Shown one piece after another: positions 23,625-30,660 of a stretch of 51,380 nt of DNA; the stretch's first letter is position 1, and the number at the start of each line of letters is the position of its first letter. The position numbers and the translations under genes are program-made. Source of the stretch: Microcaldota archaeon (GTDB taxonomy: Archaea > Micrarchaeota > Micrarchaeia > Anstonellales > Anstonellaceae); assembly GCA_026396415.1 (NCBI GenBank), contig JAPLWX010000035.1:1-51380 (forward strand). The letters run 5' to 3'. The notes under the pieces are model-generated. The model saw only the letters and a list, made by a program, of their open reading frames with translations, did no database searches and had not been told where the DNA came from.

Positions 23625-24808
23625 GTTCCCTTGCCCCCTTCTGTTCTTGCAACGTGCTCCAGGTCCTTGTCTCCCCTGCCTGACAGATTCACGATTATTG
23701 ATTTTCCCTTGCCTGCCTTTTTTGCAAGCTTGATTGCGAATGCAACTGCATGCGCGCTTTCGAGCGCAGGTATTATTCCTTCCTTTTCTGAAAGAAGGTG
23801 GAATGCTGATAGTGCCTCGCTGTCGCTTGCTGAGACGTATTTTACCCGGCCAGAATCAGAAAGCGATGAGTGCTGCGGCCCAACGGCAGGGTAATCCAGT
23901 CCTGCTGAGATTGAATGCGTTTCTGAAATTTGCCCATCTGCATTCTCAAGAAGGTAAGTCATCATGCCGTGAAGCACGCCTCGCCTGCCATTGCCCGTCA
24001 GCCTTGCAGCGTGCCTCTTTCCGTCCCCTCCTGCCTCCACGCCGAACATTTTCACATCGTCCTGAAGGAATGGTGCAAACAGGCCTATCGCATTGCTCCC
24101 GCCCCCTACGCACGCGACTGCGAAGTCTGGAAGGCGCCCTTCGGCTGCGACAATCTGCTTCCTTGCCTCGCGCCCAATAACAGACTGGAAAACCGCTACT
24201 ATGGAAGGATATGGATGGGGGCCAAGCGCCGAGCCGATGATGTAGTGGGTGGACGCAAAACTTGCGCAATAATCGCGCATTGCCTCGTTCACCGCGTCCT
24301 TGAGGGTGCGCGAGCCGCTATCCACAATGCTTACGCGCGCGCCAAGGAGCCGCATGCGGTAAACGTTCTGCGCCTGGCGGGCGGCATCCACGCTTCCCAT
24401 GTATATCTCGCACTCCATGCCGAAAAGCGCGGCAGCGGTTGCAGTTGCCACGCCGTGCTGACCCGCGCCGGTCTCTGCAATCAGCCGCGTTTTTCCCATC
24501 CTTTTTGCAAGCAGCGCCTGCCCGATTGCGTTGTTTATCTTGTGCGCGCCAGTGTGCAGCAAATCCTCGCGTTTTAAGTAGATCTTCGCCCCGCCTTCGT
24601 GCGAAGTTAGCCTTCTGGCGAAATAAAGAGGTGTTGGCCGCCCTGCATAATTCTTCAGGAGGGAATCAAGCTCGCGCTGAAAGCTTTTGCTCTTGCCATC
24701 GGTGGCAAACGCGCGCTCAAGCTCGGCAAGCGGCCCCACCAATGCCTCAGGCACAAACTGCCCGCCGTATTTTCCAAAGTATTTTTTCATTTTTATCATC
24801 TTTGCCAC
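23621..24808 (-). CDS. trpB: Tryptophan synthase beta chain
   Basis: A 395-residue TrpB1-type PLP enzyme joining indole and serine. [16 protein letters not shown] contains the PLP Lys, [17 protein letters not shown] is the substrate loop, and [10 protein letters not shown] binds the PLP phosphate. [11 protein letters not shown] and ESAHAVA complete the pattern. The start is GTG 24808 or the ATG nine bases later. It follows trpC by five bases. Confidence 0.97.
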   Translation of the reverse strand: MAKMIKMKKYFGKYGGQFVPEALVGPLAELERAFATDGKSKSFQRELDSLLKNYAGRPTPLYFARRLTSHEGGAKIYLKREDLLHTGAHKINNAIGQALLAKRMGKTRLIAETGAGQHGVATATAAALFGMECEIYMGSVDAARQAQNVYRMRLLGARVSIVDSGSRTLKDAVNEAMRDYCASFASTHYIIGSALGPHPYPSIVAVFQSVIGREARKQIVAAEGRLPDFAVACVGGGSNAIGLFAPFLQDDVKMFGVEAGGDGKRHAARLTGNGRRGVLHGMMTYLLENADGQISETHSISAGLDYPAVGPQHSSLSDSGRVKYVSASDSEALSAFHLLSEKEGIIPALESAHAVAFAIKLAKKAGKGKSIIVNLSGRGDKDLEHVARTEGGKGT

Positions 24809-24813
24809 TTAGT

Positions 24814-25590
24814 TTATCCGTCGGACTTTAATTCCTTTATCTTGGCCCTCAAGTCATCTGCCTTCCAAATCGCAGTGCCCACCAGTATGCCGCGTGCCCC
24901 ATACTTTCGCACCTGCCGTGCATCCTCAATCCCGCGTATGCCGCTCTCGCTAATCACCGGCTGGAGAATGCCTGGGAATTTTGAAAGTATGCTGCCGGTC
25001 AGGCTTATGTCCACCCTCAGCGTGCGCAAGTCCCTATTGTTTATTCCCAGTATGTCTGCTTTTGTTTTCACTGCCCGCGCCATCTCATCCTCATCATAGC
25101 ACTCCAGCAGCACCTCAAGCCCCAATTCATGCGCCTTTTCTATCAGCGCATCAAGGTCAAGGCCCAGCCTGTCAGCCACCTTCACTACTAGGAGAACTGC
25201 GTCTGCGCCCACGCGCGCAGCAGCCTCCAGTTGCTCCTCGGAAATCACAAAGTCCTTGAAAAGCACAGGCAACCCCGCGCTTTTTGCCACTGGCACATTG
25301 CCCAGGCTGCCCCTGAAAACCTGCGGCTCCACCACGACGGAGATGGCATCTGCGCCGCACTCAAGGAAGTCTCGGGCTGTTTTTTTCACGTCGATATTGC
25401 CAAACGAATATTCGCCTGCAGGCGAGGCATGCTTGATTTCGGCAATAAGCGAAAAATCGCGCGAGGACAGGCGTGCTGCAAGGGAATTGCGTGCACCAGA
25501 ATATGTTGTGCCGCTGCGGTAATAGCCTGATGCGACATTTTCCTTTGCCTTTTCAATGAATTTGTCGAGTATGTCTGCCATATTGCTCAC
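24814..25590 (-). CDS. trpC: Indole-3-glycerol phosphate synthase
   Basis: A 258-residue TIM-barrel enzyme. LIAEIKHASPA carries the catalytic Lys, FRGSL and VLFKDFVIS follow, and ILGINNRDLRTL and VISESGI are the C-terminal phosphate-binding strands. GTG 25590 overlaps the trpD stop (GTGA), while ATG 25581 has a better-spaced GGTGAG; either start could be right. No separate trpF (PRA isomerase) is seen in the cluster, so this step must be encoded elsewhere or done by another enzyme. Confidence 0.95.
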   Translation of the reverse strand: MSNMADILDKFIEKAKENVASGYYRSGTTYSGARNSLAARLSSRDFSLIAEIKHASPAGEYSFGNIDVKKTARDFLECGADAISVVVEPQVFRGSLGNVPVAKSAGLPVLFKDFVISEEQLEAAARVGADAVLLVVKVADRLGLDLDALIEKAHELGLEVLLECYDEDEMARAVKTKADILGINNRDLRTLRVDISLTGSILSKFPGILQPVISESGIRGIEDARQVRKYGARGILVGTAIWKADDLRAKIKELKSDG

Positions 25591-26573
25591 TCACCGAATT
25601 TTTGCAGCTGGCGCAATTTCCCAAGCGCTGCACCTGATGACACTGCGTGCCTTGCCATCTCCAGCCCCTCTTTTATAGATGGCGCCTTGCCGGACACATA
25701 AACCGCGGCAGCGGCATTCAAAAGTGAAACATCCAGCGCAGCCCCCTCTTTCCCCCCAAGCACATCCAGCAGCACTGTTGCCCCTTCCTGAGGGGAGTGA
25801 ACTTTGGGAAGCTCGCGCAAAGATAAGCCAAAATCAGAGCCGCGCATTTCAAATTCTCTGATTTTCCCGTCCAGCACCTCGCACACCTGCGTGTTCCCCA
25901 GCCCAATCTCATCAATGCCCTCGGAATGCACCACAAGCGCGTGCTTCGAGCCAAGCTGCAGCAGCACTTCCGCCATTTTTGGAACAAGTGCTGGCTCATA
26001 GACGCCCAGCACCTGCCTTTTTGCCCCAGCTGGATTGGAAAGCGGACCCAGTATGTTGAAGACGGTGCGCACCCCAAGCTCTTTTCTCACAGGCATCACG
26101 TTTTTCATGGCAGGATGGAAAAGAGGCGCGAACATGAAGCCAAAGCCGATTGCATCTATGCATTTTTCAACCTCGGAAGGCGCAAGCATTTTCACGCCAA
26201 GCGCCTCCAGCACGTCTGCGGAGCCGCACTTGCCGGAGACCGATCGGTTTCCGTGCTTTGCGATTTTCACGCCGCATGCCGATGCTATTATGCCAGCTGC
26301 TGTCGAGACATTGAACGTGAAAGAAGAATCCCCGCCAGTGCCGCAAGTGTCCACAAGCGGCTGCGCCAAAGGCTTTATTTTCATGCCATGTTCCCTCATG
26401 GCAAGCGCAAACGCGGATATTTCCTCTGCTGTTTCGCCTTTCATTTTGAGCGCGATTAAAAGCCCTGCTGCCTGCGCATGCGTGAGAGTGCCTTGCATCA
26501 TGGTGCCCATGGCAAGCCGAGCCTCCTGCTGCGAGAGGTCTTGCCCCTCAATAACCTTTTTCAGAAAGTCCAT
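25587..26573 (-). CDS. trpD: Anthranilate phosphoribosyltransferase
   Basis: A 328-residue class III phosphoribosyltransferase. DTCGTGGDSSFTFNVST is the PRPP-binding loop, KHGNRSVSGKCGSADVLEALG the anthranilate/Mg site, and FAPLFHPAMKNV and FNILGPLSNPA follow. Start ATG 26573 lies just after the trpG stop, with AAGGTG upstream. Confidence 0.97.
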   Translation of the reverse strand: MDFLKKVIEGQDLSQQEARLAMGTMMQGTLTHAQAAGLLIALKMKGETAEEISAFALAMREHGMKIKPLAQPLVDTCGTGGDSSFTFNVSTAAGIIASACGVKIAKHGNRSVSGKCGSADVLEALGVKMLAPSEVEKCIDAIGFGFMFAPLFHPAMKNVMPVRKELGVRTVFNILGPLSNPAGAKRQVLGVYEPALVPKMAEVLLQLGSKHALVVHSEGIDEIGLGNTQVCEVLDGKIREFEMRGSDFGLSLRELPKVHSPQEGATVLLDVLGGKEGAALDVSLLNAAAAVYVSGKAPSIKEGLEMARHAVSSGAALGKLRQLQKFGE

Positions 26574-26575
26574 GG

Positions 26576-27139
26576 CTACACCTTAAGGAAGTTCTTCAGG
26601 ATCAGCTTTCCATCCTCTGTCATTATGCTCTCAGGGTGGAACTGCACCCCGTAAATTGGCAGGCTTTGGTGCTGCACTGCCATCACTTGGGAGTCGTCCG
26701 TGCTTGTGGCAGTCACTTCAAGGCAGGGAGGCACATCCACCCCTACAAGCGAATGGTATCTCATAACCGTTAGCGGATTTTTCAAGCCCTGGAAAATCCC
26801 CTTGCCATTGTGCGGCACCTGGCTTGTTTTTCCGTGCATGGGCGTGTTCTTCACCACTTTGCCGCCAAAGTGCAGGATTATTCCCTGATGCCCAAGGCAT
26901 ACGCCAAGGATGGGCGTATCCTGAACCTGAGAGAGTATTTCTGAACAGACTCCGAAGTCGCGCTTGTTTGCAGGGTGCCCAGGCCCGGGCGAGAGCACAA
27001 TCCTCGATGGCGCCATGCGCTTTATCTCGTCAATTGATATCTTGTCATTCCTGCGCACTTCCACCTTTTCGCCCAGTTCCTGAAGGCAATGGCAGAGGTT
27101 GTAGGTGAATGAGTCGTAGTTGTCGATTAGCAGGATCAT
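26576..27139 (-). CDS. trpG: Anthranilate synthase component II (glutaminase)
   Basis: A 187-residue class I glutamine amidotransferase domain. DNYDSFTYNL is the start typical of TrpG/PabA. The catalytic Cys is in GVCLGHQ, and the His-Glu pair in QFHPESI. LSPGPGHP forms the oxyanion loop. It supplies ammonia to TrpE. The start at 27139 overlaps the stop of a 19-codon junction micro-ORF. Confidence 0.95.
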   Translation of the reverse strand: MILLIDNYDSFTYNLCHCLQELGEKVEVRRNDKISIDEIKRMAPSRIVLSPGPGHPANKRDFGVCSEILSQVQDTPILGVCLGHQGIILHFGGKVVKNTPMHGKTSQVPHNGKGIFQGLKNPLTVMRYHSLVGVDVPPCLEVTATSTDDSQVMAVQHQSLPIYGVQFHPESIMTEDGKLILKNFLKV

Positions 27140-27195
27140 CTGTTTCCCCTCCGAAATTCAGCGCAGGCTGCATTCGAACGTGTGCCAAGCGCCAT
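27136..27195 (-). CDS. Junction micro-ORF trpE/trpG (19 aa)
   Basis: Nineteen codons (MALGTRSNAACAEFRRGNR) starting just after the trpE stop and ending ATGA on the trpG start. The 16-base block GGAGGGGAAAyAGATG, containing ribosome-binding site and start codon, is present at both ends (27193-27208 and 27137-27152, spacing 56). Both copies are well placed to initiate translation. Confidence 0.55.
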   Translation of the reverse strand: MALGTRSNAACAEFRRGNR

Positions 27196-28521
27196 CTATT
27201 TCCCCTCCAGCGCCGAAAGGAGCGCGCGCATCTTGTGCTCGGTCTCGGCATACTCGCGCGCAGGCACTGAATCGGAAACAATCCCCGCCCCGGCCTGCAC
27301 ATGGGCTGTCTGCCGGTTTGCCACAAGCGAGCGGATGTTGATTGCAAAATCGCAGTTGCCGTTGAATGAAAAATACCCGACAGCGCCGCCATATGGCCCG
27401 CGCCTCGTATCCTCAAGCTCCTCGATTATCTCCATTGCCCGCACCTTTGGGGCGCCAGTCAATGTGCCTGCGGGAAAAATCGCGTCAAGCGCGTCAAAGC
27501 AGTCCCTGCCGTCAGCAAGCTCGCCCACCACGTGGGAGGACAGGTGCTGCACATGGCGGTACTTGTGCACCTCAAGAAGCTCAGGCACGCAAACGCTTCC
27601 GGGCTTTGCCACCTTTGAAATGTCGTTTCTCGTCAAGTCCACAAGCATAAGATGCTCCGCCCTTTCCTTCTCGTCAGTCAGGAGCTTTTTCTCAAGCGCA
27701 GCATCCTCCTCGTGCGTCTGCCCGCGCGGCATGGTGCCTGCAAGCGTGGCATAGCTGTCTATTTTCCTTCCCTCCACGCGCACCAGGTTCTCGGGGCTTG
27801 AGCCGATAATCTTGCGGTCCCCGAACGAGAGGAAATACATGTAAGGCGAGGGATTGGTCTGCTTGAGGTAGTTGTAGAAGCGGAGGGGATTGCCCTCGAA
27901 TGGCAGGCTGTAGCGGCGCGAGAGCACCACCTGGAAGATGTCGCCGGACTCGATGTATTCTTTTGCTTTCTGCACCACGGATTCGTATTCCTTCTGCCCC
28001 GCATTGGCAACCGGCGTGCCGCTCTCAAAAGGCCCGGTGAAAAGCTCCTTGCTGCAAAGCGAGAGAAGCTGCTCGGACCTGTCCTCCGTGTGCGACAGGT
28101 AATGCACGGACTTGTGGCGGTGGTCGTATATCACGCAGTCGTCAAATATGCCAAACTCAAAATCCGGAAAGCCAAGCTCGTCCGGGTTTTTGGACGGCAG
28201 CTTCTCAAGGCTCCTGGCATAATCGTATGAGAAATAGCCGACCGCCCCGCCCACAAAACCTTCCATTTCCACCTGCCTCTTTGGGATTTCCCTTGCAAGC
28301 GCGCGTATGGGCTGTTGCTCCACAGCCTGCACGCCATCCACGCTGACTAGGTTCCCCTTGGCAGACACGTGCTTTTTCGGGTCAAAGCCAATGAAGGAGA
28401 ACCGTGCCAGCCTCTCCGTGCCCTCAAGCGACTCGAGCAGAAACGATTCGCGGAACTCGCGGTTGACAAGGATGTACATCTGGTACGGGTTAAGGCTCGT
28501 CTTGAGTTTCTTGAAAATCAT
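27196..28521 (-). CDS. trpE: Anthranilate synthase component I
   Basis: A 441-residue chorismate-utilising enzyme forming anthranilate with TrpG. The Trp feedback site is visible: FLLESLEG (LLES motif) and NPSPYMYFLSFG. The catalytic core has LAGTMPRG, HLMLVDLTRNDI, FPAGTLTGAPKVRAMEII and PYGGAVGYF. The ATG at 28521 is preceded by AAAGGTG. Being first in the trp cluster, it should be the main target of both feedback inhibition and the TrpY-like repressor. Confidence 0.97.
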   Translation of the reverse strand: MIFKKLKTSLNPYQMYILVNREFRESFLLESLEGTERLARFSFIGFDPKKHVSAKGNLVSVDGVQAVEQQPIRALAREIPKRQVEMEGFVGGAVGYFSYDYARSLEKLPSKNPDELGFPDFEFGIFDDCVIYDHRHKSVHYLSHTEDRSEQLLSLCSKELFTGPFESGTPVANAGQKEYESVVQKAKEYIESGDIFQVVLSRRYSLPFEGNPLRFYNYLKQTNPSPYMYFLSFGDRKIIGSSPENLVRVEGRKIDSYATLAGTMPRGQTHEEDAALEKKLLTDEKERAEHLMLVDLTRNDISKVAKPGSVCVPELLEVHKYRHVQHLSSHVVGELADGRDCFDALDAIFPAGTLTGAPKVRAMEIIEELEDTRRGPYGGAVGYFSFNGNCDFAINIRSLVANRQTAHVQAGAGIVSDSVPAREYAETEHKMRALLSALEGK

Positions 28522-28538
28522 TTTTACACCTTTGGGGG

Positions 28539-28592
28539 TATCTAATGAATGGACTATTTAATACTACGTTGCACATAAAAATACATTAGATA
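28539..28592. promoter_or_regulatory. Palindromic operator candidate between trpE and trpY
   Basis: TATCTAATG (28539-28547) and CATTAGATA (28584-28592) form a perfect 9-bp inverted repeat with a 36-base spacer. One arm lies between the trpE TATA box and its start, the other abuts the trpY-like gene's TATA box. The symmetry and position suggest an operator for the divergent regulator. The TGTACA TRP-box known from Methanothermobacter is not seen. Confidence 0.55.
28555..28563 (-). promoter_or_regulatory. TATA-type promoter of the trp cluster
   Basis: On the minus strand TATTAAATAG lies about 35 bases before the trpE ATG, placing transcription start close to the palindrome arm at 28539-28547. 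Confidence 0.5.
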
Positions 28593-28598
28593 TTTAAA
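28593..28598 (+). promoter_or_regulatory. TATA-type promoter of the trpY-like gene
   Basis: TTTAAA (preceded by ATA) lies about 20 bases before the ATG at 28615, so the transcript would be nearly leaderless. It touches the palindrome arm 28584-28592. Confidence 0.5.
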
Positions 28599-28614
28599 CC
28601 TTTGCTGCACAAAT

Positions 28615-29124
28615 ATGAGCATGTGGCTCCGCATTGCAGACGTTTTCGCATCATACCCTGCACAGCGGCAGGTGGCGCGCAAGATTATCGAGCTTGGCCT
28701 GCGCGTAAGCCCTGAAGGGAGGATATTCTGCGGCTCCGTGGAGATAAAGGAGGTGAGCCTTGCATTTGCCTCGGGCGTGGACAGGCGGGTGGTTTCCTCC
28801 ACGGTCCAGTCTATCCTTGCTGATGCCAAGCTTGCGCGCATATTCGCAGGCATTCAGCCCGCAGGCGCGCTTTTGAAGGATGTTGCGCACGAGCTTGGCT
28901 TTGGCGCTGTGGAAATAGAGGCAAACGCCAAGAAGCCCTCAATTATCGCGCGCGCAACCGCGCTCCTTGCCAATAGCGGAATATCAATACGGCAGGTCTA
29001 TGCCAAGGACCCTGAGCTTTTCGAGAACCCCACGCTGGTCATTATCACTGAGAGGCAGATACCAGGCGCACTGCTCAACAAGTTCTCCAAAATCCCTGGC
29101 GTGAAAAAAGTGAGCATACTTTAA
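28615..29124 (+). CDS. trpY: TrpY-like HTH-ACT transcription regulator
   Basis: The 169-residue protein has an N-terminal HTH-like region (about 1-85: VARKIIELGLRVSPEGRI, DRRVVSSTVQSI) and a C-terminal ACT domain (about 97-165: KPSIIARATALLANSGISI). This is the architecture of the archaeal family COG2150, whose member TrpY of Methanothermobacter represses the trp operon with Trp as ligand. Divergent placement next to trpE is the same as in Methanothermobacter. The start ATG 28615 (or ATG 28621) follows a TATA box closely. The identification is by architecture and context. Confidence 0.8.
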   Translation: MSMWLRIADVFASYPAQRQVARKIIELGLRVSPEGRIFCGSVEIKEVSLAFASGVDRRVVSSTVQSILADAKLARIFAGIQPAGALLKDVAHELGFGAVEIEANAKKPSIIARATALLANSGISIRQVYAKDPELFENPTLVIITERQIPGALLNKFSKIPGVKKVSIL

Positions 29125-29149
29125 GGCGCCCGTAATTTAGACAAAATGG

Positions 29150-29992
29150 TTAGCGAGAGTAGTATTTTTTCCTGTTCGGGAACTTTGCCGCCGCCTGGTC
29201 GCGCTTCCTTTGCTTGAGCTCCTCTTTCACGCGGAGCTCCTCCTCTATCTGCTTTATGTTCTTGAGAAGTATCTTGTGCACCCCGCTGCCGTACTGCATT
29301 GCCTTTTTCTTGCGGTCAATGGCGTCCTGGGGCATGCCAAGCTTGGCTGCGATTTTGCGGAGCAGCGGCTTCTTGTTCTCAAGCGTGCCCAGCCTCTCCG
29401 AGAGAGGCATTGCGAGGATGGCATCCACAAAAGGGGGGTAGAGGAAGGGGTATGCCATGCGCATGCCAAAGTTCTTTGCCACCAAATCCTGCCCCTCGCA
29501 GTCGCCGGATGGAAGCTCCTTTATCTCCTTTTTCAATATGTTTTCCAGCTTTTTCCCCTTGTACTTGAAGAAGCGATTGTAGCCGATGAACAGCTCCTCT
29601 GCGCCTGAGCCTGAGAGTATCCTCCATTTGCCCGCGCGCGCAGCCTCGCGGCAGCACTTGAACACAGGCACCATGAGCTCGACCTTGTTCAATTCGCCCT
29701 TCCTTATCTTGTAGCATTTCTTGTAGACAGAGATGATTTCCTGCTCCGTGAGCACCACTGACTTGTGCGGCAGGCCAAGCTCGGCTGCGATTTTTTTCGC
29801 TGCTTCCAGGTCGGAGCTTCCCTCCACCCCGGCTGTGATGAGAAGGGGGGTGGTGAAGCGCTTTGCCACTGTGGCAATGGCGGTGCTGTCGATGCCGCCT
29901 GAGAAAAGGATTGCCACCTCGCCCTGGCAGTTGTTGCGCACGCTGTCCACGAAAAGATCCGCGAGCCGTGTAACGTCTGAGTCTGATAACAT
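29150..29992 (-). CDS. Asparagine-synthase-like PP-loop ATPase without glutaminase domain
   Basis: A 280-residue protein matching only the C-terminal synthetase domain of AsnB. The PP-loop SGGIDST is at about residues 31-37, with LSGSGAEELFIGY and a C-terminal ENKKPLLRKIAAKLG ... RKKKAMQYGSG. Full AsnB is about 500 residues with an N-terminal glutaminase, which is absent, so ammonia would have to come directly or from a partner. The product may be asparagine or another amidated/adenylated compound. It is convergent with trpY and followed upstream by the palindrome block. Confidence 0.8.
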   Translation of the reverse strand: MLSDSDVTRLADLFVDSVRNNCQGEVAILFSGGIDSTAIATVAKRFTTPLLITAGVEGSSDLEAAKKIAAELGLPHKSVVLTEQEIISVYKKCYKIRKGELNKVELMVPVFKCCREAARAGKWRILSGSGAEELFIGYNRFFKYKGKKLENILKKEIKELPSGDCEGQDLVAKNFGMRMAYPFLYPPFVDAILAMPLSERLGTLENKKPLLRKIAAKLGMPQDAIDRKKKAMQYGSGVHKILLKNIKQIEEELRVKEELKQRKRDQAAAKFPNRKKYYSR

Positions 29993-30080
29993 ATTCTCAA
30001 CCTTCTGCCCTCATTCGCGCCTCAGCTTAAAAAACGTACCTACGCCATTCGCGAAAATACGCCTATGAAAAGAAAAAAAT

Positions 30081-30438
30081 GGGCCCGGTCCGAACCCAGG
30101 GGGCTCTGCCCCCTAGGTTTGAGGTACCTGTCCAGCTTCGCTGGACAATTGTTGAACGCTTGCGCGTTCAACATCTTCCGTAACCCCCGACTACGAATTC
30201 ATAATAATAAAACGGGCCCGGTGATGAAGTAGCCTGAAAGGCTACGACAGATTTTGAGCGTCCACTTTTTGCACGGCAAAAAGGGGCGCCTTTTTCGCGA
30301 AGCGAAAAAGTGGCAGCTCAAAAAGGGCACGCTGAGCAAGAGCGATGTGCATTTTGCTGAAGCAAAATGCATCAGACATCGCCCTCGAGGGCGATGCTGA
30401 AGCGGGCCCGGTGAGATCGTCAACCGCCGCAGCGGTTG
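30081..30438. repeat. Palindrome-rich block between the asn-like gene and tRNA-Arg
   Basis: About 360 non-coding bases hold a series of near-perfect hairpins: GGGGGC/GCCCCC (30099-30113), GTCCAGC/GCTGGAC (30130-30146), GTTGAACGC/GCGTTCAAC (30151-30172), GTAGCC/GGCTAC (30229-30245), a nested set inside TTTTGAGC/GCTCAAAA (30252-30323), GCATTTTGC/GCAAAATGC (30349-30370), a 20-bp palindrome at 30377-30396, and CAACCGC/GCGGTTG (30421-30438). Each sub-block begins with GGGCCCGGT, the complement of a tRNA 3' end. No protein gene is supported here. Confidence 0.8.
30346..30400 (+). repeat. Palindromic element, copy 2
   Basis: Same organisation as 11621-11677 in the tRNA-Lys intron. TGTGCATTTTGC, GCAAAATGC, ATCAGACATC and GATGCTGA are identical. 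The first loop is TGAA instead of GCAA, and the second hairpin tip is GCCCTCGAGGGC instead of TTCGCTACGGCGAA. Confidence 0.75.
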
Positions 30439-30485
30439 GCGAGACATCGGGGCCGCGAAGTAAAACTGAGCGGGCCCGGTGAGAT
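30401..30485. repeat. Direct repeat of the tRNA-Arg 3' end
   Basis: The 17-mer AGCGGGCCCGGTGAGAT, which includes part of the T stem, the acceptor 3' strand and the discriminator of tRNA-Arg, occurs at 30469-30485 (in the tRNA) and at 30401-30417. Shorter copies lie at 30213-30224 (12 bases) and 30081-30089 (9 bases). Duplicated tRNA 3' ends are typical of attachment sites, but no integrase is present here. Confidence 0.7.
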
Positions 30486-30506
30486 TTGAACTCACGACCT
30501 TCACCT

Positions 30507-30531
30507 TTCCCCACGCAATTGTGACGAAAGT
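30507..30531 (-). other. Intron 2 of tRNA-Arg (37/38, 25 nt)
   Basis: Exon bases CTCC (30537-30534) pair with intron GGGG (30512-30509, one T-G) as the bulge-helix-bulge central helix. Bulges TAA and AAA give cuts after A30532 and A30507. The anticodon stem is the flanking exon helix. Confidence 0.7.
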
Positions 30532-30561
30532 TAGGAGAGTGTCGCTCTATCCAAGCTGAGC

Positions 30562-30588
30562 TTCTCGGGAAAGCGATCTGCTTTCACA
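30562..30588 (-). other. Intron 1 of tRNA-Arg between acceptor and D stems (9/10, 27 nt)
   Basis: Exon bases CTCG (end of the 5' acceptor strand) pair with intron CGAG as the central 4-bp helix. The bulges are TAT and AAG, cut TA|T and AA|G. The intron body closes as GAAAGC/GCTTTC. Removal joins T8-A9 directly to the D stem GCTC. Confidence 0.75.
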
Positions 30589-30631
30589 TACGAGCCCATT
30601 CGAGCGATTTTGTATGTTCGTGTAAATCAAG

Positions 30632-30640
30632 TTTAAAAAC
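30632..30640. promoter_or_regulatory. Bidirectional TATA box of tRNA-Arg and DUF2085 gene
   Basis: TTTAAAAAC on the plus strand lies about 25 bases before the ATG at 30661. Its complement GTTTTTAAA lies about 35 bases before the 5' end of tRNA-Arg on the minus strand. Confidence 0.6.
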
Positions 30641-30660
30641 GTGCGGATAAGAACAGGCTC

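Larger units (their letters stand above)
30471..30597 (-). tRNA. tRNA-Arg(CCU) with two introns
   Basis: Exons 30597-30589, 30561-30532 and 30506-30471 join to a 75-nt tRNA. Acceptor GGGCTCG/CGGGCCC has one T-G wobble, and the discriminator is G. The D stem is GCTC/GAGC. The anticodon stem is ACACT/GGTGA (A27-A43 unpaired, T31-G39 wobble) with loop C-T-CCT-A-A. The T stem is GTGAG/CTCAC around TTCAAAT. Anticodon CCT is at 30535-30533. Without removing the 27-nt insert, the D stem is displaced from the acceptor stem. Confidence 0.85.

Noticed and set aside
30401-30477. A second 77-base tRNA flanked by GGGCCCG and CGGGCCC just downstream of tRNA-Arg
   Set aside because: The ends pair, but no D, anticodon or T stem forms inside; it is explained by the repeated tRNA 3' end.
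30081-30480. CRISPR array
   Set aside because: The repeated GGGCCCGGT units are unevenly spaced, of different lengths and tied to the tRNA 3' end; spacers are hairpins, and no cas gene is present.
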